Shown piece by piece: positions 1-13,175 of a DNA stretch of 64,000 nt. The number at the start of each line of letters is the position of its first letter. Positions within the stretch are counted from its first letter, which is position 1. The stretch is taken from the NCBI GenBank assembly GCA_048013815.1, contig CM106586.1, forward strand, positions 6,758,001 through 6,822,000. Direction: 5' to 3'. The notes beneath the pieces were generated by a model, which was not told where the DNA came from, did no database searches, and saw only the letters and a program-made list of their open reading frames with translations. A program made the position numbers and the translations under genes. The stretch comes from Setoptus koraiensis (Eukaryota; Arthropoda).

Positions 1-1093
1 CAGACGCGAGTTTGCGCCAGTTTGCTGGCGTGTGTTTGCCCGTTCGCGAGCTGAACCTGATTTCAAAATCCGTTCGGACAATTCCGTTTGCAAGTATGCA
101 CGATATCGATCGACCGAAATCAAACATTCGAGCGGAAGTCACAGGGCGGGCCGGTGGGCTCACGAGTCGTCGCGAGCCACCCCGAGCCGTCACAGGTAAA
201 CAGTGATGCGCGGCTCGCGGCGCGGCCGCCGGACGGGCTAAAGGAAAAACAGGAAGAATCGCAAGAATCGCAAGAGTTGGAGCAATTAAAAAGATTGATA
301 GTGCCGCGCGCGTCGCGGCCGCATTATGTAACATTTCTTTGCGCTGTCAATTCATTTCTGTGTTTGCCTTTCTCTGCCTCTCTGCCTCTCTGCCGCTCTG
401 TCTTGTCCGTCTCGTGCGCCCCATATTCCCATATTTAACTTGATATTTATCGTCGCATTTGTCGTCATGTTCATCGCCATGTTCATCGTCTTGGTTATCG
501 TCATCGGGCGAGCTTTTATGAAATTTATTAAACAATATTAAACAATGAACGTGGTGCATTTTGCAACACCGACGCGTCGCCAGCATCCGTCGCCCGTCGG
601 CCGCTCGATGATTGATGGAGCGCAACTGGTTGTGGCCACCAAACTCGCTTAAAACTCGCCTAATGCTCGCCCATTCGCGTGTAGGTGCTGCGTGGACGAT
701 GATCGATTTGCTTTCGGGGGCCCAATTGTGCGCGAAAGAGTGTTCTTCGGTGTTGCGAGATGACACACCAACCAGCGCCAAAAGAGGAAACATTTTACAA
801 GTTGCAGTAAATACTTTTATCGCATCACTAATGGCATGCGACCCACTATCGGGCCCGTCATTCGCACACTATTAGGCTTAGTGTGCTATATAGTGTGTTA
901 TATAATAGTCATTATATAATAGTTATCATATTATTAATATATGACGACGTGGCACGGTAAATGCGGTCGGCAAATATTGCGCAATATGCGCCCCAGTTTT
1001 GGTTGCATCACCTATATATATAATATACATTATAATGTGTAACAAGTTGGCCAGTTGCTACACTTCGGGTTGCGACACTTTCCAGCCGCTGAT

Positions 1094-1190
1094 CCGATTC
1101 GTCGCGATTCTTTGCGCCTCGTTGCGATTCTTTGCGATTCTTTGCGCCTCGTTGCGATTCTCTGCGCTGCGTCCCGATTCGCGCAAGTCG
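1094..1190. repeat. 10-base tandem array
   Basis: About nine units alternating gcgattcttt and gcgcctcgtt. Confidence 0.8.
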
Positions 1191-1993
1191 AGCCGGTTTT
1201 AAAGTGTCGCAGCACGAGAGGACAACAAACAACAAATTGACACGAGAAGTGTTGAAGCGAAAACTTGAGCGTTGCAAGTTGCACAATGGCCACAAAAGGA
1301 AACCCTTCGCGGCGCCACCAGTTGCTACAAACTGTTGCTCAAGTGGCCCGGCCGGCCACACCGGCTATCAGATGCCGCTTGTCCACATTGGTGGGGCCCA
1401 AAGTGGTGATGATCAATTGGAGCTGCGACGGCGCTGCTTAAGATGCTTATGATTACATAACATTGTTGTTTATTTTGCTTCGCTGATTGCGAGAGGCGCC
1501 GTCCGTTGTTTGCACTTATGTGTGTTGCGACGTTCTTATGGGAACTCACGGCCGGCCAGTTTGCGTGCCAATAACCGACAACTAGAATCAATAGTTGCGT
1601 AACAGACAATCCAATGCTTCCATCACAATCGATTCTAATTTCGATTTCTTTCTCGGCGCCCCACACTGACGCGCAGCCCCACGCTGGTGCGCAGCCCGGG
1701 CCCCATCTGTACGTGCTGGTGTGTGCGTGTTTGGTGCACCTCTCGAGAGTGCCAGTGATCAAGTTCGCTCCAGTTGATTCAAGTGAGACAGCGCCAACTC
1801 AGGTGAGCACTGATATTTGCTGCTGCACCCATTTGTGCGACTATGCACCAACGAACGCTGCCGAATTCGCCAGATTCGCCCGATTCTCCCAATTCGCCCA
1901 ATTCGCAGTTTGAAATGTGCACACAAACAGATGTATTTGTTTGGTGCATCGCGAGCGAAATGTCGCTGCAAATGCACCGACAGAAACTGGTGT

Positions 1994-2085
1994 TAACCGA
2001 TCAAAACCGATAGAAACCGATATAAACCGATAGAAACCGATAGAGACCGATATAAACCGATGGAAACTGGTGGCAACCGGTGGAA
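1994..2085. repeat. 10-base tandem array
   Basis: About nine units of aaaccgatag, decaying to the right. Confidence 0.85.
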
Positions 2086-2289
2086 AACGCGGGCCCAGAT
2101 CGGTGAGAAAAGGGGAAGAGTTAACAGGAAATGATTACTTGTTACTGGGGCTCATTAGCGGGCGCATCCTGTGCCGATTTGCGATTCGAACGCGAGAAAC
2201 AGAACGAAATTAATGAGTTTGAAATGATTTAGATCGTCATGTCGATTTGTTGCGCGCCTCGTCTGAGTCTCGATGCCCGGCTGGCACAG

Positions 2290-2338
2290 TTGGCCCACTC
2301 TGGCCCGCTCTGGCCCGCTCTGGCCCGCTCTGGCCCGA
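2290..2338. repeat. 10-base tandem array
   Basis: Five units of tggcccgctc. Confidence 0.9.
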
Positions 2339-3106
2339 ATCGCTCCTTTGGCCCCCGAAGCTGGCCGAATGTGGGCCAATGTCGGCACTGTGCGCCAATT
2401 ACGTAAGCCCAATGACAGCCGATTTAACTTGTTCGCTTGTGTGTGCCGAACAAGCAACAATTGTGTGTTATGTAATACCGACTTGGCCGACTTGCGCAAC
2501 ATTTCGACAAAAAGTACAAACAAAAAGTATTTGTGTTGTAAATGTTGTATTATTGCAACTGTAAATAGTAACTAGCAGCCTCGTGGTAACCAGTGGCAAT
2601 ATCGCCACGTAGTACGTGCTGCCAATTGCGTGATGCAACAATTTTGCGACAATCACGAGCGGCTTTGCACGAGGAGAGGGCGACACGAACACGTACACGA
2701 ACACGTACACGAACAGTGCGTATGCGAGTAGTCGCGTCTAATCATTTGTTGCATCACCAGTTTGTGCATAATAGACACTGGTTGTACTTACTAAACCATT
2801 ACATAACAACAATGGCAATAAATCAGCAGCGGCAGCAACAGGCAGCTACAACAACAAATAATGATGATGATAAATAAAAAGCAAACTCGTTATTCTCGCG
2901 TCGCAACTCACCCAATTTACACGCAATTTACATGCTGCATACAACTGTTACAACTGTCGGGTATTTGCCTGAACTGAATGCCAACTGAATGGGGCGACAT
3001 TCAGTTGGGGCGCCGCTAATAGTGGCACACAAAAGAACGGGGCGACAGCGAGAACAAATCAATGATCAATGAATTCTTTTATCCCTTTTGCCCGTGCTGT
3101 TTGTTT

Positions 3107-3142
3107 GTGTGCGTGTGTGTGCGTGTGTGTGTGTGTGTGTGA
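3107..3142. repeat. GT microsatellite
   Basis: About 18 GT units with two GC interruptions. Confidence 0.95.
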
Positions 3143-4568
3143 GAATGCTCGCCAGGCGATCGAAGAATCGCCAATAAAAGATGAATTACATGCATAACAT
3201 GTGTTTATAATGATGCTCGTCGTACGCTGGCGACAATAATAATAATAATCATTAGTTATTCACTGTCACTCTCGCAGTGATTCCGTATTGCCCACTGGAG
3301 GTGCGATATGGCGACTGTGTGAACAATCAACAGTTGGCCGGCCCGACGATGCTCGCATTGCGCATTGCGCAACCGTTCCCAATCGGCGACTCTCAATTCG
3401 AGAATCTCCGTCCGAGAGTGTCCGTGCGAGAATGCGCATCGGCCCTCAATGGCGCCGATTTGCCGATTATATTTATAAACGCACCAGCAAACCAGCGAAC
3501 AAGCGAACCGGCGAACCAGCGAACCAGCGGCGACCATTGGCGACATCCGAAATAGCAGCAACTCTTTCTGGCGCGGTGCACGTGATCCGTCCGCGTGCCA
3601 GCTTAGCGCGCCGGTGCACGCCGTCGCAAATCGATTGCAAATCGCGCTGCTTGTGATCGCCAGTTCGAGTCCGATTTCCATTTCGGGTTCCATTTGCATT
3701 GCGAATGCGATTCCGAATGCGATTCCGAATGCGGATCCGAATCCGAATGCGAATCCGACCGAATCAATTCAAGGGCGGCTCAACGGTGGCCGGGCCGCCT
3801 CCAATGCAAATAATGCGCTTATTTCGGGCCAGTTCTATTTCGAGAACCGGCCCCAAGCAACAGGCTCAGCGCCCGCGCCCGCAAACCGGCGCTCGCTCCA
3901 CTGATGATGGGGCCGTAATCGATTGGAGGCGCCTCGGAACGGGTCGCGCAAACCCGGCGAAACTGTTGATTCGAAGGCGCTCCGTTGCGACAATTGCGCC
4001 GACACTCTTGATTGTACTTTGGGCAAATCTCAGCGCGTGTTTGCTCGCGCTCTCCAACGCGCCCATGTTGCTGCTCCACTTTCGGCACCTTGCGGCTTAG
4101 CGACTCGCGGCCGCTTGATTGGCCCCGAATCGATGCAAATTTGCCAAATTGGGCGAACTCGGCAACTTCGGCAACTTTGGCATCTTGGGCAACTTCGGCG
4201 AATTCGGAATACGCAAGGCCGATTCTGCGCGTTCGGTGAGTGGGCGCAACGAAGCGCCGGGGCATTAGCCAAATGGCGCGGCGATCGGCCTGCACCGCGA
4301 TTCACCGCGATTCACTGCGATTCAGCGTGATGCCGCGAAAAGGTAAACGGCCAATCGACTGATGCATTTGGCAGCGTTTTCGCAACGTGCTCCAGTGGCT
4401 TAGCACGCGAAAGTGTGAGATTATCAAATTGAAAGATCGCGCACTTTGTGGCGTGGCGCAGGGCAGTGTTACGCAATCGCTAGCATTGCCCAGCGGGGAT
4501 AAAGTTGGCACAAAATAAAATAAAATTGATGCCGCAAACAGAATAAAAGCTGCCCAAGTGAGCAGCTG

Positions 4569-4660
4569 CAACTGGTGCAACCGATGCTGCAACCGATGCT
4601 GCAACTGATGCAACCGATGCAACCGATGCAACCGATGATGCCGATGATGCCGATATCGCG
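4569..4660. repeat. 9/12-base tandem array
   Basis: Units of tgcaaccgatgc, then accgatgca and ccgatgatg. Confidence 0.8.
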
Positions 4661-4675
4661 CACCGGCTCACACAA

Positions 4676-4750
4676 ACAAATTACGCAACGGCTCGCGCGA
4701 ACAAATTACGCAACGGCTCGCGCAAACAAATTACGCAACGGCACACGCAC
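4676..4750. repeat. 25-base tandem array, three units
   Basis: Units start at 4676, 4701 and 4726 with acaaattacgcaacgg; near perfect. Confidence 0.95.
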
Positions 4751-5906
4751 CAACAGCGAGCGCTCGCAAAGGGGGCCAGGGTGTGCAAATTAGGTGGGCG
4801 TAGCGCTTGATGATCTTGCATGATTCAGCCATGCCGGCCACAGGCAATACCGGCCATGGGCGATAAAAATGGCTGCAAACAAGCTGCGACAGCGCCACTA
4901 ATTACGAATCGCTCACCGCCAGCTGGCCGGCCCCTCAACTTGGCCCGTCTCTCTCGGGCAGCTTTGTCGGCCGGCCGGCCGGCGGGCCGCAAAACAGCGG
5001 GCCGTCACCGGAAAGCGAGACAGCCGCACTGTCTCGTTTTCCGTAGTAGTGACTGCAGTGACTACAGGTCTCGTGGGCCGCTATCCGCGAGCCTCTTCGG
5101 GCCGGCAAGCTCGGTCGGCCCGTTCGGCGTAAGCCAGTTCCGGTGCCGTCACGGGCCGAAATGCGCCGCTGAAAACTGTGCTTGCTACATTGCACATATT
5201 ACCGTGCAACTCACACCGGACTGTGCCGACTCGCGCTCGGGCCTAACTCGGGCTAACTGGTGCGAACTGGGGCCGAACTCGGGCGCACTGGGGCGCGCTC
5301 GGGCTGCGCCGGCGACCCGCAGAGGAGCCCCGGGTTCGGGCAAAGTTCACGCGGGCAACAAGCAAACTATAGACTGGACAGCGCGGTCGGTCGGCGCACA
5401 ACGGCTACGCTGCCCCTTACAGCGCACGGATAAACGAGTGTGCCTAATTGAGACGCTTTGCGGAACGCTGACATGTAGATTAATGAGGCGCCATAAATTA
5501 AGTGGCGGCCGTCGGTCAAGTTTGGGCGCGTCAAGTGCCGGTCACTCATCGCTGCGCCGTGTGCCGATCTGTGTCGCTGGCTGGTGTTCTCGTGCGATTT
5601 CTCGGGCGATTTCTTGGCCGATTTGCCCGGCGATTTCTTCGACAAACAAGCGGCCGTCGCGTGTTTTTTCGCCCGTCTTCGGCCATCCGTTCCGATCGGC
5701 TCGCCCAATTTGGCCAATTCGGCGGCCAATCGCTGGCTGTCACTGTGGTCAGTGAGTCGGCCAACTGTCAGCCTCTTTTGTGAATGGAACCAACGTGGGC
5801 CCCTTCACAGTGCTCACAATTTAGCGCGCCATTAACTAATGAACATTCTCGCTAATTTGCATGCGTGCCCACACCGCGCCGTCACAAGCACGCCATGCAA
5901 ATGACA

Positions 5907-5946
5907 ACAATACAAGACGTGCCAACAATGGCACGTCTTGTATTGT
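5907..5946. repeat. perfect inverted repeat, 18-base arms
   Basis: Arms at 5907-5924 (acaatacaagacgtgcca) and 5929-5946 with a loop of acaa. Confidence 0.95.
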
Positions 5947-6199
5947 CGTCTTGAGGTGTCGCTGGCCGGACGAACACAACGGATGATTAATCAATCGGGC
6001 ACCGGCGCATCAATTACCCGGCCCGCTCTGGTGGACCGCTGGCTCGGCCCATTGTACTTGTGTCTGTCATTGTTGGCCGCTTGCGCCGCAAACAATCGCG
6101 CCTCGGACACGACATTTCTCTTACGGCCACTTGTGTCGCTTGCGGCATTCGCCGCTACAACCCTCACCGGCGCTCACTTGCGCCTCTTTCTGGGGCCTT

Positions 6200-6386
6200 G
6201 CGGCCGGTCGTTTGGGCATTTTGGGGGCTTTGCGGCCGGTCGTTTGGGCATTTTTCGGGGCTCTTCGGGGCCGTTCTCGGGCGCGGTTGCGGGCCGGGAA
6301 ACTTGTTAGCGCGCGGGCCGGGAAACTTGTTTGCGCGCGGGCCGGGAAACTTGTTTGTGTGCGGGCACCGGGAAAATTGTTTGTGC
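6200..6386. repeat. 32-base and 24-base tandem arrays
   Basis: gcggccggtcgtttgggcat is repeated 32 bases apart (6200, 6232). Four 24-base units with gccgggaaacttgttt then start at 6291, 6315, 6339 and 6363. Confidence 0.9.
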
Positions 6387-7380
6387 GCGGTGCACAGCGC
6401 GTCTGTGCGGATATGGCACGCAGGTAAGTTTGCGGGGTCGAAGTAATTGTTTCGGGCCCACAAGGTTGCAACAATCGGCAACATTGTGGAACAGGAAACG
6501 GCGCACCGGCGTGCGTGCAGTTCCTGTTCCAGCGACGAGTGCGCCGTACGCGGCGTCGGTCATTTGGTGGCGATTGTTTATTATTATCAAATGAATTGTT
6601 GCGCCTCTCGAGCGGCTCGCGCGATCGCCGCTCAATTGATTGGCGACCGAAAGTGAACCGGGCCGGCCCATTGTGTCGCGGGCATTGTGGTGCGGCCAGC
6701 GGTGCCCAATGCTCGTGGCGGCAATGAGAGTAATGGCAAAGTTTTGCAGACCAATGCAGGCCAGCACGCGATAAACGTCGCCAGTGCGCCGGTGATAAAA
6801 TAATATCTAAAATAATAGAAAATAATAGAACCAGACGATGCGGCCAACAGCGGCCAAAATATCCGCTCAGCAGTCTGGCAGCGAAAAAAACGAAAAGCGA
6901 AAAGAATGGCGAAACGAGCACAATGGAAAGTGGACGCAGTTTGTTGCCGCCAAGTGCTGCGCCAATGATGCAAATTGAATAGAGAATCACGATTATGTAA
7001 TGGCTGTTGCTGTTGCTCTTGTGATTTGATTTGGTTGCACAGCCCGCGACGCCAACAAAACAGCGCGAATTGTGCAATCATTGTATTACAACGACGGCAC
7101 AATGGCGATCGGATAAATCGGTCGCTGCGGTCGCGCATTGTTCTGTGCTGCAGCGCCGACGTGTGCGTGCTGCACGTGCTCGTACTCGTGCTATATGACG
7201 GGATAAATGCGAGATGCACGGGACACGTGAGATGCAGCCTGAAACGAGCGGCGCGGCCTATATCCGCTCGCCACCCGACCGCGATATAGGCTCGGGCCGG
7301 GCGACTCGCTGGCATCTCGGCGTGGCCAACTGTCGCGCCGATCGCCCATAAAGATGACCATTAAGATAACGTGCGCGATC

Positions 7381-7421
7381 TGTGCCCGTTTGTGCCCGTT
7401 TGTGCGCGTTTGTGCCCGTTT
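7381..7421. repeat. 10-base tandem array
   Basis: Four units of tgtgcccgtt. Confidence 0.95.
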
Positions 7422-7482
7422 TCGGCTTGAAACTGGTCAACTTTTGGCCCCGTTTTGGCGCCAATTGCACATTGAGTCATCA

Positions 7483-7520
7483 ATGAGATAACTGTTGCGC
7501 AACAGCAACAGTTATCTCAT
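7483..7520. repeat. perfect inverted repeat, 16-base arms
   Basis: atgagataactgttgc at 7483-7498 pairs with 7505-7520 across a 6-base loop. Confidence 0.95.
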
Positions 7521-8946
7521 GAATGCGCCAGCAAATTGTGCGTCAGTGTCAGTGTCAGCCTCAGAGGCAGTTTGCAGCAACGACGCCAACTGCGATATAA
7601 TGCATTTTGCCGCTGATATAAGAGCAAATCTAGAGCAACTACGTGCGCGTATGTCACTGTTGTTTTATCTCGTGTTGCTTTTATCTCGTGTTGCACGTAG
7701 TTACGTCGGCCACGATGAGCACGCCGCAGACAGGGAGCGACCACTCGACAAACATCGACAGCGACAAAGACAAACAAGCACTCGAAAATCTCTAATCTGC
7801 GACTACCGGCGCAGATAGCGCGACTAAACCGGCCGGCGCACAATTGAGCCACTGCCACGAGACGGTAAACGAAAGCGAGCTTTCGAAAACTCAAGAGTTG
7901 TTGCCAGTATGAGCGAAAAGAACCCAACAAGGGGATTTTCAAGTTTCTGTGCAAGTCTCGTCCGCGGGCAACGACAGCGGAAGAGCAAGTTTGCCCAGTT
8001 TGGCAAACTTTCCACTTTGCTGGAAACTCAAAACTCGAAAATTTGTTTTTCTCGCCACTCGTTCGGCCAACACTCAATTCACTTTGTGTTCAATTCACTT
8101 TGTGTTCGAATTCTCCACAATTCGGGCCCGCAGTGACGGCCAAATTAACTTGCGTAACTTATGCGTGCGAGCGCTCGTCGTGACGCAACAACAGCGACGC
8201 AACAACAGCAACGCGCACACTTCCGGCCGCACAACGCGCAGCGCAACGATATTAAACGTGGACGAATCATCAAGTGGTTGGCGAGTCAATCGGTCAGCAT
8301 ATGTCGGCATATGCCCAATGTACAACTATTGTGTCCGATGGCCGCACTGACATAATAACAGTGATAATACAAGTAATAAAAATAACAGCGCGGATTAGAT
8401 CTGGTGCGCACTGACAATGATGGCCGGCTGATTATGCAAATATTGTTAATATTGTTAATATTGTTGTCGTGCGTAATCTCGTTACTGACCATTGGACAGG
8501 ATTCGCGAGTCGACAGTGGACAATCGCGAGTCGACAGTGGACAAGCGAGAGTCGACGGCAAGTAGATCGAGTGTCCGCCGGCCAGATTACGTATTATCGT
8601 TATTGCTTGTTGCTCGCCTGTTGCCGGTGGCGTCGAAAATGCACCAATGAACCGGCAATCAAGATGCTGAGAGCGCCTGTTGAGCGCGTCAGTCCGCGGG
8701 GCCAAGTGGGGCGCCGCCGTGCACTGCCAGTCGCCGGCGGAGGGCCGTAGAGCGGAATGAGGAGCCTCAGAGAGCCCCTGAGAGACTTTGAGAGTTACAG
8801 AGAGCCCCAGAGGGCTGTAGCGGGCCGCAGAGCCATGCAGAGATCAGTGGGCAGATAATCCATTAATCAAAATTAGCCATATTGTGTCGCCGGCGCGGCA
8901 GATTACTCCGGCGCAAGATTGTTGCTGTTGTTGGGTGATTCCAGTT

Positions 8947-9013
8947 GCGCCACTGCACACTAGAGGCGCCACTGCACACTAGAGGCGCCACTGCACACTG
9001 GAGGCGTCACTGC
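8947..9013. repeat. 19-base tandem array
   Basis: Three and a half units of gcgccactgcacactagag. Confidence 0.95.
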
Positions 9014-12000
9014 GAGATTGCGATCGCGACAATTATCGGCCAGTGGACACACCGCAACTGGACACTCCATTCACCTGAGTTGTGTTTGCCACGAGTGCAC
9101 AATTGTGGCACAATTGTCGCACAATTTGTGTCGCGGCAGTTATTGTCGTTGTTGTTGTCGGCGAAATGTTGTTGTTGACGCAGTGTCGTTGTCGGCGCAG
9201 TGTTGTTGTTGGCGAATGTTGCGCCGGACAGGAAGCGACGAGCCGCGGGCCGGATTACTGCGCGATCCAGTGAAATTATGCGCCGGTGGGGCCATAAAGC
9301 CAGTTGCAAACTGCGCTGGCAGCGAAACGCGAAACTGGATCAACTGCAGATCGGCACAAATCGGCACCGATAACAGGCCGATATTGGTCGCATTCGCACA
9401 GGTAACAGTCGCGCACGGGCAGTTGTTAATTTTTTAGTCATTAAAAAGATTATACACACGCTAATTCAGTCATATAATCTGTGTCGCCGCTTGCTGTTGT
9501 GTCCATACATAAATGTGTAAATGTGTGTGTGTGTATATTTTGTGACAAATCAAGCACAATGGTCAGTCGCAAAACGCCAGCCAGTGGCGTGTAAGTGTGT
9601 GTGTAAGTGTGTGAAAACGGGCATAAAACCCGAATCGACCGCAACCAAAGTCAATAGGCATGACTCGGCACCGAAACTGGCCAGAAAATCCAGTCCAGCG
9701 AGTCATCATTTGGTCATTAGTTTGCGCTCCGATAGTTGCCATTTCGGCCACACAAACATGGTATGTTTGTGCAAACCAAACATGGCGATACGACACAATG
9801 TGCAACAACAATTAATCATGTATCATATTGCACACACTTCTAGCAGGTTATATAGCAGGCAACCGGCGCCGTTTCCGGTTTGCTGCAAACCGAAACGGTG
9901 CCTTTGTGCAATTAATTGACTTGCTCATGCGCACGTTTGCAGTGAATTAATTTAATTTTAATTTTAATCCTATGATGTTGCAATAATTTGGTGCATATCG
10001 GACACATTATGTGCGCCATGTCCTGCCTGCTGCATTTGGGCCAATAAAATGAAACAGTGATGCGACAAAATAAAATAACAATGCGACTAATATAATAATA
10101 AAATGTAGCGAAGAAGAGGCGTCCGTCGAGGAGCGTTCCGGCCCCAAAACGGCGATACGAATAGTGCGCAGATAGAACCAGCGAGACCAACAGAAAAAGG
10201 CGCAGACGAAGAAGAAAAGACGCAAAAAAGAAACAACGAACGCTCTCTCGATTGCTGATTGTCCGCTGAGTTGCCTGAGCCGGTTTCATCTGCTACGGCG
10301 ACGAATGCGAAATGGGCGCTTCCGGTCGACCGGCGCCTCCCTCTTCGGGCCTCACTGCCAGTGAGTCACTGGGCTCGCATAAAAACTTCTTATTACTTCT
10401 TAAAAAACCAACAAAAAATCTTTTTCTTTTTTTGCGACAGCAGTAAACTATTATTACCATACCATTGGGCGCTCATTGTCTATTTGAATTGTATTTGAAT
10501 ATTATTGCGATTTATTTATTATCCCAAAATTGTGATTCACAATGGCACACACTGCATAAGTGCTGCGAATGCGACCACTGCACCAGAAACGATTGATGCC
10601 GCCAAGTGGGGCCGGTGCAGCCAACGTGCACCCCACTATCGCCACTATGGCCGCCAATCAGTCAATTGACTTTTGGCAATGCCACCAATTGCAATTGGTC
10701 ACGTAGAACTTGTTGGGTATAAGTGCGCAAAATTTGCATAATTGTGACCACTTCAATGGGGTGATTTGTGGGCCCCAGATTGGCAATTGATTGCAAATGC
10801 ATGGGACAGTATATAGGTGATTACTGTCTCACGCTGTTGGCTGCTCTTATGATTATTATTTGGCGATATTAGCCGTCGGCCGTTTATTTATTTATTGGTT
10901 GGCCGTTGGCTGGCTTTTGTTGTCATGACAACACCAGTGAGAGAGCGGTGAGAGCAACAGTTGCAGTGACAAGTCAAGCGTCGCAAATTGCTGCAACAAG
11001 CAACAAATTGTGACCCAGACGCGCCAGAAAAGTTATGAATGAGATATAAACAAAAAGAGAAACAATGATAATGATTATGATTATCGCCATCATGCGGCGC
11101 CCGTGCCATTATGCGGCGCCCGTGTCAGGCAACGGCGCGCAATCAACGAGCGACCATGAGAGTTTGTTGTTGCGCTGCCAGTTCGCAGCGATTCGCCAGC
11201 AATCCGGATAAGTTTGCCGGCCAATTCGGGCAAATTTGCTGACCAATTCGGACAAATTTGCTGACCAATTTGGATAAATTTGCATCGATGGGCTGTTTTC
11301 GGAGCGAGTGCTTGGGCACACCGATTCGAGCCGAGTCCACAAGTTGTTTGTCGATGCGCGACAGCGAGAGTGAGCGAAGATATAAATTATTGTTTGCCAA
11401 GAAGAACCAGGTTAAATCAACAGTTGTCATTGTGACTAATGACATGGGCACGACCAACGATCTTGTTTCCACGCCGGCCGGTGCCACGATGTCCGCCGCC
11501 GCACACCCGCTACAAGTGGTTCCCATGGCCAGTGGTCAGTTGTCAATGGGCAGCGGTCGCTGCGGTCACTTCTGGTGCCGGCACCAGATCCGGCTGCTCT
11601 TGTCCGGCTTGTCGCTGGCACACAGCACAATGGTTGGCCCAAAAGAAACAAATGACAAGAAATAAAAGTGTTTCCCTCGCTGACACCATTCCCTCGCCCG
11701 CCGGTACTTGTCGCCGCTGTCGCTCGGGCACCGCCGCCATCGCCGTGCCTGGCCGCTCACTGTACCGGTGTCGTACCGGTGCCGTATCGGTGCCGTGCCG
11801 ATGGGTGCGTGGCCGCTTTTTGGCCGCGTTTTTCGCGCTGCTCTGCGCGTCTGTTTTATCGGTTTCGGGGCCCGGCGGCGTCGCATTGTCGCACACGAGA
11901 GGCCCGCCGACGGCAGCCGAGAGATAATGTGTTCGGGGCAATATATCACTCGATTAAGTTGCCACTGATGCGCCGTGAGGGTCGCTCGCGCAAATCGCCA

Positions 12001-12475
12001 CCGCGTCTAATGAGAGTCGCCCTAGACGCGCCAGAATCCAGTGCCGACACGGACAGCGCCGCCACCGCTGACACAACCGACGGCGCCGACACAACTGACA
12101 GCGCCGACAGCCGGGCCCGTCAGTCGGCGCGGCTCCCCCCCCCAGATCTACCTGTCGTGAGGAGTCGCTCGGTCACGAGTTGGTCGCGGCCCGCGACGAC
12201 GAGCTAGCCACAGCTCGTGCGCCGCCGCACTCACCGCCGGTGACTCGCTGCTGTCGGTGGGCCCGCCGTTTCCGGTCAATCAGTTTGTCCATTGGGGCGG
12301 TTCGCTCAGCTGGCGATCGCTGGCACTGGCCAGTGCAACCGGTGGCCGCTGTTCGCTGACCGGCCGTGCCGTTGCGCCTTGTCACCTGTGTCCGGCGACC
12401 CGGGCGCCAATTGCCGGCCAACAAGCGCAGCCAACAACAGCAACACTTGATGCGGCCCGCCCAGTTGCAACGGCC

Positions 12476-12600
12476 AAACAGCAACGCCGGACCTGGCTGG
12501 ACCGGACCGGACAACCACGACGCCGGGCCGGATAGCGGCAACAGCGACGCCGGGCCGCACAACAACAACAGCAACGCCGGGCCGGACGAGGGCAACAAAT
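12476..12600. repeat. imperfect tandem array of about 30 bases
   Basis: Four loose units built on cagcaacgccgggccgga. Confidence 0.7.
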
Positions 12601-12856
12601 GGTGAGCACGCGCGCGACCAGTGGCCGGCAATTAAGGCGGCCGGAGTCGTGATCGGGCCGGCGATCAATGGTTGCAGCGACTAATTACGGCGACGGCGTA
12701 CGAATTAATTTTCAACAATTGTTAACAACTTTTAACAGCGCCTCGATCGCCATATGCGCCGGCGCTCCACGTGAGCACCGGCGCTCACGAGGGGAATTTT
12801 CAGGTGAGGGTTGAAACTGGAAAATCTCTGGGCCTCTCGCTTCGGCGTCACTGTCG

Positions 12857-12904
12857 CTGTTGGCTGTCACTGTTGGTGCCGGCACCAACAGTGACAGCCA
12901 ACAG
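12857..12904. repeat. perfect 48-base palindrome
   Basis: The 24 bases 12857-12880 (ending ttggtgcc) are the exact reverse complement of 12881-12904 (starting ggcaccaa), with no loop. It would extrude as a cruciform or fold as a hairpin in RNA. Several of its words (ctgtcactgttgg) recur nearby. Confidence 0.95.
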
Positions 12905-13150
12905 TGACAGACCAACAACCGCGACTATCGCACTGGGCCCATTGGGCACAATCCGCATTGGGCACGCTGATTATGTCATCAGCGGTCACCGGCGGCGGCT
13001 GTCATAAACTCACTCGGACACAATGCAAACACTGTCTGCCAAACAGTGTGTGTGTGTCAACTCTGGGCCGGTTTTGTCTTTGGGCGTCTCTGGTTGCCCG
13101 TTGCGGGCGCGCTGCGTGCAATGGGCCCCACGATGGGCGGCCGCATCCAT

Positions 13151-13175
13151 GGACACTGTCCATTGGACAGTGTCC
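13151..13175. repeat. perfect inverted repeat, 12-base arms
   Basis: ggacactgtcca and its complement are separated by one T. Confidence 0.9.

Larger units (their letters stand above)
1..10900. other. gene desert, left part
   Basis: No gene is supported here. It is raised-GC sequence with shuffled short words and the arrays and hairpins listed separately. AT-rich pockets lie near 880-960, 3160-3250, 9430-9560, 9930-10110 and 10380-10560. Splice-donor-like CAGGTAA or CAGGTGA words occur at about 194, 1800, 6421 and 9400 without exon-like sequence. Confidence 0.6.

Noticed and set aside
4820-5755. Open frame of 311 codons on the plus strand
   Set aside because: It lies in GC-rich sequence where stop codons are scarce, other frames there are also open, and the text is Arg/Ala/Pro/Ser-rich with no recognisable domain.
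6121-7077. Open frame of 318 codons on the minus strand
   Set aside because: It spans the 32- and 24-base arrays, reads as repeated PKxPGPRAN-like text and has no domain.
8095-8135. tRNA-like gttcgaattc string
   Set aside because: No acceptor or anticodon stem can be built around it; no other tRNA gene was seen in the window.
11668-12207. Overlapping open frames of up to 190 codons on both strands
   Set aside because: CCGG-rich composition leaves several frames open at once; no coding signature favours one.
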